DNA of 64,000 nucleotides from Tillandsia leiboldiana (Eukaryota > Streptophyta > Magnoliopsida > Poales > Bromeliaceae): contig JAQNDB010000099.1 of the NCBI GenBank assembly GCA_029204045.2, positions 1 through 64,000 on the forward strand. Reading direction: 5' to 3'. Made by a program: the position numbers and the translations under genes. Below, one piece after another: positions 43,339-53,542 of the stretch. Numbering within the stretch: position 1 is the first letter of the stretch; each line of letters starts with the position of its first letter. Below the pieces are notes generated by a model. It ran no database searches, was not told where the DNA came from, and worked only from the letters and a program-made list of their open reading frames with translations.

Positions 43339-45819
43339 TGTAGTAACTGCGGGTTTAACTGTCTTGTTGCCTTCTCGCGGTCCTGATGAACCGTTTTCCG
43401 ACTAAGGGGATTCGGGGTTGTAACTTCTATTTCTTTATTTCTGGGCAGGCCGTCTGGGCTCGCGGGTATTTTAGACAATAAAGCTCGCGAATTGGAATCC
43501 GGTGGCTGCGATCGGATCTGTTTTTCGACCCCAGAATCTCCCGAATAAATTTTTCAAGTGGTTTAGCCGTTCAGGCGTTTAGCACGTCTTTCGAGGTAAA
43601 CCAGACCCGGGTTCGTTTTCTTTTATTTGGGGACTTAGGTTTAATTTCCTTTTCCCCCGATCCCTTTGACCGACTGGTTTAAATTTGTGTGGGATGACTT
43701 AGGGTTTTCCCACTCTCCTTATCCGTACGCGGTTCCTCTTTTTGAAGGCGAGCGAGAAACCCTCCTTTTTTCCGAACCTCGACTTCTTGCAAGACGGAAG
43801 TGAAGAATTGTTGAGCGCGGCGAGGAGAAGGAAGGGGCCATCGTCCTCCCCACGTAAACCCGGCAGCGAGCGAGGGACGATACTCGCCTCTTCCTCCCTC
43901 TTCACCGGCGAATCGGAAGCGCGAAGTTTCGGTGAGTTTTTATTTATTTTTCTAGGGTTTCCTTCGAACCATCATACGGGGGAAGGCGGGATGATCCGGT
44001 CTGCCACGCCGCCGCCGTCGCGAGGCGCCGGATGCGCGCAGGGCTGGGTCGCCTGGGCGCGCGGGTTGGGCACCCGCGCGGGGCTGGGCGCCGCGCGGGG
44101 CCGCCCGTGCGTGCGGGCTGGGCACCCGCGCGGGGCCTGGGCGCCGCGCGGGGCGCGCGTGTGCGTGCGGGCTGGCACCCGCGCGGGGCCTGGGCGCCGC
44201 GCGGGGCCGCCCGTGCGTGCGGACTGGGCACCCGCGCGGGACCAGGCACCGAGCGGGGGCCGCCGCAGTCAGGGAACCGTGCGGGTCTCACACCGCACGG
44301 GGCTCCGACACGCGTGCGGCCAGCGCGGCAGCGCGGGTCATCGCCGCGACGGGATCCGTGCAGTCTTTCGTCCCCTTGTTCCATGCTGTCGGCTACTGAT
44401 ATTTTTCTCGGGGAACTTCGTAGTTCGGAGAGCGCACCGGGACACGGGGGAGTAGCGCCTTGTTCGTCGCTAGTAGAGGTGGGTTTTACTTTTAAAGCCT
44501 TAGCAACTAGTCTTATCCGTTGGACGAGGTCAAGCTTATGGGTTTAATTGTGCTGATTTTTAAAATGCTATGGATCTTGTATTTGGATTAAATAACGATG
44601 GGTTTTAGACATTATGTGTTTAATTGTGCTGATTTTGAAATGCTATGGATCTTGGATTTGGATTAAATATCGATGGCTTTAGACATTATGTGCTTAACTG
44701 TGCTGATTTTTAAAATGCTATGGATCTTGTACTTGGATAAAACATTGTAGAAAGGCATTAATTATTTCGTATGGTTCTACGGTGCTTATGTTTAGATTAT
44801 ACACTGTTCATATAGTACTCATGCATGGATGTATATTTGCATACTTGGACGTATATGTATATTGTTTCATGATTACTATGCTCGAGGCTGCAACACGCGC
44901 ACCCGCGGTTTGGCCACCGCAGAGGGTGCGCTTTTCCGGAAAAGTGGTCGTTGACCCGTGTATACCCACGAGGTGTCGTAGTGGGGCCCCGTTGTGGTGG
45001 GGTTTGAGGCGCCAAGGTATGAGCGGTGCGACCCGTCGACGTTGATGCTCGACGTGGTCAGGTTTCATTGCAGGTGTTCGTGTTTACTTTTCCCTCACGG
45101 GAGGGTGGTTGCTCCGGATAGTTTGACGGTTGGAGTTATTACTTGCTTTCCTGCTTTCCCTATGTTTATTATGTTGCTGACTTCCCACTCCGTGACAGGT
45201 TCGTTCGGGGGTGAGAGCTAGCCGACAGTGAGGCCGAGACAGGAGCTTGCGGGTCCTTGGGGGCCCTAGACTTTATTCTTCTCGCTTATCTTATTCTTTT
45301 TTCATTTGATATTGTAGTCTACGGTGTGGTTCTCGATACCCTCGTGGGGTCGGTGTGGATGTCGGTATTTTGCTTTCAGATTTGAGTATGTGATTTTAGT
45401 TTCTAGTACTGCTGGGCTGTTTTTAAGATGGAAAGTAAACAAAGAAAAGATTTGCGAAAACGTTTTAAAAGTCTGGGTGTCGTGTGGGCACCGATTTCAA
45501 AACCTGTGGATTTATGACTTTCGAAACTGTTTTAGAAATCTAAGTGCCGGGTGGGCACTACTTTCGAACCATGGATTTATGCTTTCAAATTAATCTGCCC
45601 CGAGTTCAACCTGTTGTGCATGAGTAGCTGTATTTACAAATAATTGAGTTGACTGAATGTTGTGATTGGATGTTGTGATCGCGACGCCGTGCATATACAG
45701 AGGAGACTCTGCCCGTTTGCGGAGTAAATCTGTATATGTGGCGGGTCTGGGCACGCGCCTGGGAAGAAAGATTTTCAAAAAAAAAAAAAGGGAGCTTGGT
45801 TAAACCCCGGGGCGTGACA
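43339..45819 (+). repeat. Element D copy 1, 3' LTR
   Basis: At 2481 bp it is about 20 bp shorter than the 5' LTR through many one-base deletions in runs. It shares the CATATACAGAGG variant of the terminal hairpin with the copy 2 3' LTR, which differs from both 5' LTRs. Confidence 0.93.
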
Positions 45820-45824
45820 ATTTT

Positions 45825-46552
45825 CATTTCGGACTCGAGGAGGATTGACGAGCTTCCGGGGGGTTTTTCCGGAGGACCGCGACATGCGTGCGCGCGCGGC
45901 GCATTTTCGAAGTTCGAGCAGTTTTGACAGTGAGCGGCTGCGACGCTTCACCGCCTTCAAGGCAATTGCTGCGGAATGCATTGCGGGGGTGGAATTTCTT
46001 CAAGATGTATGGAAATGCCTTCTAAAGCTATTGTATTGCAGTGACATGTTTAGCTGAATAATATAGTGGAAATCTGATAATTGCCTAGAAAAACTATCGG
46101 AAGACTTTATGAGCCCCAGGTATTTTAGTATGATATAGGGATGATTTGACACTAGAACTGCATGGTTAGGGCATTAGATTGGCATCTGAACCGTTTAAAA
46201 ATCGGCGGACCGGTTTTAAGGAAACTGAGTCTTAAAAATGTTTGAAATTATGTGAGCTTCCAGGAGTTTGAGTAGGTTCCGAATGCTTATGTTCTCGTGC
46301 CGGGGGGCCGAGAGGATTTTTTAGAGCTCAGTGGGGTGAGTTTCTAGTGGTCGGTGAGTTAAGATCATGGTGGGATTATTCTAGATCATGGGTTGGTATA
46401 TTTTGATTGGTAGTGGAGATGGTTCTTCGACTGGTTTTAGAGGTTGGGCTCTGGCAGATTGAGTCGTGGAGGTTCCTTCGACTTAGCCATGGGAGGTGCA
46501 TTATCAGATTGAGTCGTCGAGGGTTCTACGACATAGATATGAGAGGGTTTGG
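45825..46552 (+). mobile_element. Host segment H, right of element D (first assembly copy)
   Basis: This continues H after the ATTTT duplication. It matches 58530-59276 but with many one-base differences. It contains repeated CAGATTGAGTCGT(G/C)GAGG units near 46455-46520. No gene was found. It ends at the N gap. Confidence 0.75.
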
Positions 46553-46652
46553 NNNNNNNNNNNNNNNNNNNNNNNNNNNNNNNNNNNNNNNNNNNNNNNN
46601 NNNNNNNNNNNNNNNNNNNNNNNNNNNNNNNNNNNNNNNNNNNNNNNNNNNN
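46553..46652. other. Assembly gap (100 N)
   Basis: Exactly 100 undetermined bases, a conventional scaffold gap size. The sequence after the gap returns to the equivalent of position 33925. Confidence 0.99.
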
Positions 46653-48420
46653 TAAACATATACTTAGAGCCAATTGAACCCAATTAAACTCTAACAAATA
46701 TAACTAGAGTTTAAAGTCGACTAGTTCTCAACACATATGCCTGGGATCTAGTCAATTTCAAATCCAGCTAAATCCTAACACATATACTTAGGATTTGGTC
46801 AATCATTAGGCTACATTTATTCTATCCTCCCCACAAAGGTCTCTTAACGAAGGTGCCCCAATCTCATAGGGGTAATGAAAAATAGATGCTTGCATCTATT
46901 GGAAGGCATGGATCCGCAATACTTGTACCCACATACACCCACCCATATATAAATATTCATCTGATATCGTGAATACCTTCCCACGGGAATCCGAAAAAGA
47001 TGAAACCGCGCGGTGTAGAGTACCGGGACTTGTAGAGTGTACCGACCTCGCAAGATGGCGTGGTGCGGAGAAATCGCCTCGGGCGTGTTCCATATATGTT
47101 ACAGATGAGTTCGGGAGGTTTCGACTAGTGCGGAGACCCCGAAGGCGAAAAGTGAGTTGGAGTCGGCAGTTATGGGAGCCGGTTTTGGATTGAGCACATT
47201 GACTCTACGGTTGAGCTTTTGAGTGGGGAAAACTTTGGACATGTGTATTTTCATATTACAGCGGAGTTCGGGAAGTTCCGACTGATGCGGAAGCCACGAG
47301 GGCAAAAAGTGAGTTAGAGTTGCCTTAAAATGGAGTATTTAATTAATTAATTAATCTATTAAGTGTTGCCTGTGAAGGGAATAGAGAAAGAAAAAGGAAT
47401 TAAAAAGAGGTGTGGATTGGTGCTAGTGTTGGTGTTGGAAGAGTGTTGGAAGAGTATGGGGTTCTTTACGCCATGCACCATGCACCAGCACTAATTATAA
47501 GTGCCACGTCATCCTTCTTCTTCACAAACTCAAACAGAGGATTTGAAAATAAACAGAGGAAAGAGAAGAAGGGAGGAAGGAGAAGAAGAAGAAGAATTGA
47601 AGGGGAAGTAGTAAAGAGGATTTTGATTGTCTTGACGGTGCGGATCTTCTGCTAGTAGCGAGCGGAGCCGAGCGGAGCTCGCGCGAAGAACTGAGTGAGG
47701 AGTAACGGTTCATTTTTTGAAGCTTGAGTTTTTAGGATTTTGTTGATTTTGTTGGAGTTGAATGGGGTTTTGGAAGAGGTTGGTGTTGATGATGGTGGTG
47801 TGGACTTGGTTTTGCTATCCATGGGTGGAGGAGTCGCGCGCTTGGGCGCCGCGCGGCTAAGCATGGGCGCCGCGCGTGCAGGACCTGAGCGGGGTTTTGG
47901 CGGTTGGCTTGGAGTTCCGAACCGAGAGGGGGGTTCCGGAACAAGCTCTTGGGTCCGGTACTACTTGAAGAGTACGGTACCCATTGTCCAGGATGCCATT
48001 TTAGTGATTTTTTGTGGGCAGTTTGGTCTTTTCACCTCCCCAAACCCCAGGTTGACTGGTGACCCTCTCTTCTCTATATATGTGGACTCCCCACCTCCTC
48101 TCTCTCAGCAGGATCAGAGAAAGAAAAGAGAAGAAGAAAGAAAGAAAAGATGAAAGAAAACAAGTGATGCGCTTGGTGTTCCTGAGCTTGGAGTCGAGCG
48201 GAGCCTGCGCGCGCGTGTCTGCCGCACATGAGGTAAGTGGTTAGATTGTTCAAGCTTGGGTTTTTGGATTGTTGATGGATTTTTGTTGGGTTTGAGCTGT
48301 TTGGGTACTTTCCTTCCATCTTTGCATTTGTGCTGTGATCGTGCGGACTTGCGCTGCGCGGAGCAGAGGGTGCGTGCGCGCGCGTGCTGGAGTCGACAGC
48401 AGGGAGCCGGAGCACGCCGG
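46653..48420 (+). repeat. Host segment H, second assembly copy (duplicate of 33925-35719)
   Basis: It repeats the end of the hairpin array (46653-46830), the LTR-like promoter (TATATATG at 48075-48082) and the leader, with frequent single-base deletions relative to the first copy. It ends at the same base as the first copy, where element D begins. Confidence 0.9.
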
Positions 48421-48425
48421 ATTTT

Positions 48426-50937
48426 TGTAGTAACTGCGGGTTTAACTGTCTTGTTGCCTTTCTCGCGGTCCTGATTGAACGTTTTCCGACTAAGGGGATC
48501 GGGGTGTAACTTCTATTTCTTTATTTCTGGGCAGGCCGTCGGGGCTCGCGGGTATTTTTAGACAATAAAGCTCGCGAATTGGAATCCCGGTGGCGCGATC
48601 GGCTCTGTTTTTCGACCCAGAATCTCCCGGAAAAATTTTCACTGTGGTTTAGCTGTTCAGGCGTTTAGCACGTTCTTTCGAGGTAAACCAGACCCGGGTT
48701 CGTTTTCTTTTATTGGGGACTTAGGTTTAATGTCCCTTTTCCCCCCGATCCCTGTGACCGACTGGTTTAAATTTGTGTGGGTCATGATTTAGGGTTTTCC
48801 CACTCTCCTATCCCGTACGACGGTTCCTCTTTTTGAAGGCGAGCGAGAGAAGAAACCCTCCTTTTTCGAACCTCGACTTCTTGCAAGACGGAGTGAAGAA
48901 TGTTGAGCGCGGCGAGGAGAAGGACGGGGCCATCGTCCTCCCCACGTAAACCCGGCAGCGAGCGAGGGACGATTACCGCCTCTTCCTCCCTCTTCACGGC
49001 GAATCGAAGCGCGAAGTTTTCGGTGATGTTTTTATTATTTTCTAGGGTTTCCTTCGAACCATCATACGGGGGAAGGCGGGGATGATCCGGTCTGCCACGC
49101 CGCCGCCGTCGCGAGGCGCCGGATGCGCGCAGGGCTGGGTCGCCTGGTGCGCGCGGGTTGGGCACACGCGCGGGGCCTGGGCGCCGCGCGGGGCCGCCCG
49201 TGCGTGCGGGCTGGGCACCCGCGCGGGGCCTGGGCGCCGCGCGGGGCCGCCGTGCGTGCGGGCTGGGCACCCGCGCGGGGCCTGGGCGCGCGCGGGGCCG
49301 CCCGTGCGTGCGGACTGGGCACCCGCGCGGGACCAGGCACCGAGCGGGGGCCGCCGCAGTCAGGGAACCGTGCGGGTCTCACACCGCACGGGGCTCCGAC
49401 ACGCGTGCGGCCAGCGCTGGCAGCGCGGGGGTCATCGCCGCGACGGGATCCGTGCAGTCTTTCGTCCCCTTGTTCCATGCTGTCGGCTACTGATATTTTT
49501 CTCGGGGAACTTCGTAGTTCGGAGTGGGAGCGCACCGGGACACGGGGGGAGAAGTAGCGCCTTGTTCGTCGCTAGTAGAGGTGGGTTTTACTTTTAAAGC
49601 CTTAGCAACGAGTCTTATCCGTTGGACGAGGGTCAAGCTTATGGGTTTAATTGTGCTGATTTTTAAAATGCTATGGATCTTGTATTTGGATTAAATAACG
49701 ATGGGTTTAGACATTATGTGTTTAATTGTGCTGATTTTTGAAATGCTATGGATCTTGGATTTGGATTAAATATCGATGGGCTTTTAGACATTATGTGCTT
49801 AACTGTGCTGATTTTTAAAATGCTATGGATCTTGTACTTGGATTAAACATTGGAGAAAGGCATTAATTATTTCGTATGGTTCTACGGTGCTTATGTTTAG
49901 ATTATACACTGTTCATATAGTACTCATGCATGGATGTATATTTGCATACTTGGACGTATATGTATATGGTTTCATGATTACTATGCTCGAGGCTGCAACA
50001 CGCGCACCCGCGGTTTGGCCACCGCAGAGGGTGCGCTTTTCCGGAAAAGTGGTCGTTGACCCGTGTATACCCACGAGGTGTCGTAGTGGGGCCCCCGTTG
50101 TGGTGGGGTTTGAGGCGCCAAGGTATGAGCGGTGCGACCCGTCGACGTTGATGCTCGACGTGGTCAGGTTTCATTGCAGGTGTTCGTGTGTTTACTTTTC
50201 CCTCACGGGAGGGTGGTTGCTCCGGATAGTTTGACGGTTGGAGTTATTACTTGCTTTCCTGCTTTCCCTATGTTTATTATGTTGCTGACTTCCCACTCCG
50301 TGACAGGTTCGTTCGGGGGTGAGAGCTAGCCGACAGTGAGGCCGAGACAGGAGCTTGCGGGTCCTTGGGGGCCCTAGACTTTAATTCTTCTCGCTTATCT
50401 TATTCTTTTTTCATTTGATATTGTAGTCTACGGTTGTGGTTCTCGATACCCTCGTGGGGTCGGTGTGGATGTCGGTATTTTGCTTTCAGATTTGAGTATG
50501 TTGATTTTAGTTTCTAGTACTGCTGGGCTGTTTTAAGATGGAAAGTAAACAAAGAAAGATTTGCGAAAACCGTTTTAAAAGTCTGGGTGTCGTGTGGGCA
50601 CCGATTTCAAAACCCTGTGGATTTATGACTTTCGAAACTGTTTTTAGAAATCTAAGTGCCGGGTGGGCACTACTTTCGAACCATGGATTTATGCTTTCAA
50701 ATTAATCTGCCCCGAGTTCAACCTGTTGTGCATGAGTAGCTGTATTTACAAATAATTGAGTTGACTGAATGTTGTGATTGGATGTTGTATGAGCCGCGAC
50801 GCCGTGCATATACAAAGGAGACTCTGCCCGTTTGCGGAGTAAATCTGTATATGTGGCGGGTCTGGGCACGCGCCTGGGAAGAAAGATTTTCAAAAAAAAA
50901 AAAAAAAGGGAGCTTGGTTAAACCCCGGGGCGTGACA
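48426..50937 (+). repeat. Element D copy 2, 5' LTR
   Basis: This 2512-bp LTR has the same order of parts as 35725-38227 but is noisy, especially before about 49700. The terminal hairpin is at 50806-50853. Confidence 0.92.
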
Positions 50938-50945
50938 GATTAAGA

Positions 50946-50956
50946 TGGTATCAGAG
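50946..50956 (+). other. Primer-binding site of element D copy 2
   Basis: TGGTATCAGAG lies 8 bp after the LTR end, as in copy 1. Confidence 0.9.
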
Positions 50957-51155
50957 AGAGGTTCAGTGTCCAAATCACGACAGTCAGTACCCGACATCCA
51001 CAGAGACACCACACTTAACTACAAGGAAATGAAACGGTAAGACATAATAGTATAGAAACGTGAGCGATCGAGGGGGGGGGGGGTACTAGGTTCTTATCTC
51101 TCGATTGTGGTTGTTCGTTGCTAGTGGAGTTTAGAGCTTATTTTTTTTTTGCGAT

Positions 51156-51635
51156 ATGTCTGTACAGACTACAATGGTTCGAACTAGATCATCGGTCGAG
51201 GATACAGGAGCAGATGCGACGGCATCGGTGGCCACTGAGAACCAACTCCTGCGGCAGCAATTGCGGGAGATGGCAGGGCAGCTGGCGACCCTGACGGACC
51301 ACGTGCGCCAGCTGTCGCAACAGCAACAGGCCGCAACAGTGACAGTTGCCCAGGCCCCTCCGCCGGGGCCAACCGCGCCAGCCACGGGACCGCAGGCGAC
51401 GGGGGTCGGGGCAGGCGTGGCCCCTCCACCAGCGACGGCAGCGGAGATGCCGCCAGCTCAGAATTTGACGCCAGCAGCAGCAGCTGCGACAACGACAACG
51501 GGAACGGCGCCGGGAATCACTGGCGGGAGTTCCCTGGGAGAGACAGTGGTGACACCCTCCCCCACCGTGGCCGCCGTTTCGTGGGGGAGGGGTCGGTTCC
51601 GCTGGCTGAGCGGGATCGAGTGCGGGCCAACCTGA
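51156..51635 (+). pseudogene. Element D copy 2 Gag, N-terminal part
   Basis: It is identical to residues 1-141 of the copy 1 frame (Ala/Pro/Thr-rich). A missing C near 51580 (GTTTCGTGGGG against GTTTCCGTGGGG) then shifts it. The ATG at 51156 corresponds to 38448. Confidence 0.9.
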
Positions 51636-52228
51636 GAGACTTCAAGAAATACGACCCGCCCACGTTCGAAGGGGACACGACTGATCCGTGGGTCGTCGAG
51701 AAATGGGTGGGGTCGATGGAAAAACTTTTCGAAGACCTACTCATGGAGGATGACGAGCGGGTTCCCCTAGCGGTCCACTGCTTGGAGGGGAACGCCCGTT
51801 TGTGGTGGAAGACGGTGCGTCCAGACCCCTCCAGGGGCACCGCGCTTCCATCGTGGACTAAGTTCAAAAAGGAGTTGTTCGGAGCCTTCTTCTCCAACAG
51901 TGTTAAACGACAATTGGAAGACGACCTAAATCACATTCAACAAGGGGACAATACGGTAATGGAGTACCAACGCAAGTTCGCAAGGCTGGCCAACTGCGTC
52001 CCATTTGTTATCAGGGACGAGTCCACAAGGCACAACTCTTTGTGGATGGCTTACGAAGTGATATTTTCGAGGTGGTGCAAGCAGCGGACCTGCACACTTT
52101 TCAGGGGGTGGTCGACAGGGCCACAACGGTGGAGCGCGGGTTCGCTGTTACCCGCTCCAGAAGAGAGGGTTTGGCCCAGCGGGAAGACAGGAAGCGCCAG
52201 CAACACTTTTCTGGGGAAGCTCCGCTAG
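51581..52228 (+). pseudogene. Element D copy 2 Gag core
   Basis: It continues Gag in the next frame (LRDFKKYDPPTFEGDTTDPW, WVGSMEKLFEDL, RLWWKTV) up to a missing C at about 52023 (GAGTCCACAAGG against GAGTCCCACAAGG). After that the translation is out of frame. Confidence 0.9.
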
Positions 52229-52644
52229 CGGGAACCGACCTCCCAAGCGGTGGAGGCCACCTACGGGATCACGGAGCGCACCTGCGGGAGGACCGAGACA
52301 AGAGGACAGACCGTGCGTCATTTGCGGAGGGACGCACCGAGTGTTGAACTGCCCCCAAAAGGGGGACCACTGCTTCCGTTGCGGCAAGCAGGGGCACTAT
52401 CGCCGCAACTGCCCCTTAATCCTGGGAACAGCGTCCCTCAGCGGCTTCAGCACCTTCGCCACAACTTTCTGGGCGAGACAAGGCTCCTATGGGGTCAACC
52501 TCTAGACCCCCTGCACCTCGGAGAGAGGGGGGGAGGACGACCTCAGACGGGCGGGAGAATCTACTCGATGACCCACCATGAGACGGATCCGGCGGAGGAT
52601 GCTCTAGCAGTATTACTTCTGTTTCCAATTCCCGTGCTAGAACC
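52229..52644 (+). pseudogene. Element D copy 2 nucleocapsid region
   Basis: The zinc-knuckle codons are present (TGC at 52371 corresponds to Cys 407 in copy 1), but indels near 52216, 52437 and 52531 place them in different frames from Gag core and protease. Confidence 0.82.
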
Positions 52645-53542
52645 TTGTTTGATACCGGAGCAACACATTCTTTCGTGTCTGTGCATGGTCTTGGGGAGCT
52701 ACCTCTCCAAAGTCGTTTGACGGTCCTTACGGCGGGTGGACCTGTGGAGGCGTATAGCCTTGCGCCCGCCTGCTCGATTAAGCTGGGGCGACAATCCTGC
52801 CCATGGGATTTGGTGGTAATTCCCCTGAAGGAGTACGATGTAGTGCTAGGCATGGACTGGCTTGCAGGGTACCAAGCGCTTATCGATTGTGATAAGCGGC
52901 AGGTACGACTACAAGTACCGGGTTTTCCTGAAAACGTATACCTGGCGTGCAAGAGCACCACCTTTCCAGCGGTCATCTCTGCAGCACGGGCCAGAAGATT
53001 GGTAGAGGGTGGGTGTGTGGCCTACTTGGCGTCGGTGGATCTGGTCACCCGACCCTCGACGACGCTTTCTGACATTCCGGTGGCGAGGGATTTCCCCGAA
53101 GTTTTCCCGACGGAATTGCCCGGGATGCCCCCAGAGCGTGAGGTGGTTTTCCCTATTGAACTCGTACCGGGTACACAGCCGATCACGAAGGCGCCTTACC
53201 GAATGGCCTTCGCAGAGTTGAAAGAGCTAAAGGCGCAACTTGAAGACCTCTTGGACAAGGGTTTATCAGGCCAAGTGTGTCGCCCTGGGGCGCCCCGGTA
53301 CTCTTTGTGCGGAAGAAAGACGGGAGCCTGCGACTTTGCATTGACTACAGAGGAATAAACAAGGTTACGGTGAAGAACAAGTACCCCCTGCCCAGAATCG
53401 ACGACCTCTTCGACCAGCTACGGGGAGCGACGGTTTCTCAAAAATTGACCTGCAATCAGGCTACCACCAACTCCGAGTACGGAATGAAGATATCCCGAAG
53501 ACCGCCTTCCGAACCCGGTATGGCCACTACGAATTTACCGTT
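52645..53542 (+). pseudogene. Element D copy 2 protease and N-terminal reverse transcriptase
   Basis: It opens with the protease active site FDTGATHSFVS, then lacks five codons present in copy 1 (deletion between direct repeats TTTCGTGTCT). The stretch PEVFPTELPGMPPEREVVFP is readable here and garbled in copy 1. Missing T residues at about 53261 and 53431 split the reverse transcriptase fingers region. No real start codon exists at 52645. Confidence 0.88.

Larger units (their letters stand above)
35725..45819 (+). mobile_element. Element D, copy 1: Tekay/Del-type chromovirus, full length
   Basis: Two 2.5-kb LTRs (35725-38227 and 43339-45819) begin TGTAGTAACTGCGGG and end AACCCCGGGGCGTGACA. 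They flank a 5.1-kb internal region with the order Gag, zinc knuckles, protease, reverse transcriptase, RNase H, integrase, chromodomain-like tail. The target duplication is ATTTT (35720-35724 and 45820-45824). The primer site is tRNA-iMet (38236-38246). The open frame is broken by several one-base indels, mostly in or beside homopolymers and mainly 3' of 40.4 kb. The same places are intact in copy 2, so sequencing error is the likeliest cause. LTR differences are also mostly one-base indels, consistent with a recent insertion. Confidence 0.95.

Noticed and set aside
33925..46552. Two independent, tandem insertions of element D
   Set aside because: Both copies have the same target duplication, the same outer flanks and the same LTR-specific variants, and are separated by a scaffold gap. 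Duplicate assembly of one locus explains this better.
46407..46697. Open frames spanning the N gap
   Set aside because: They consist largely of undetermined residues.
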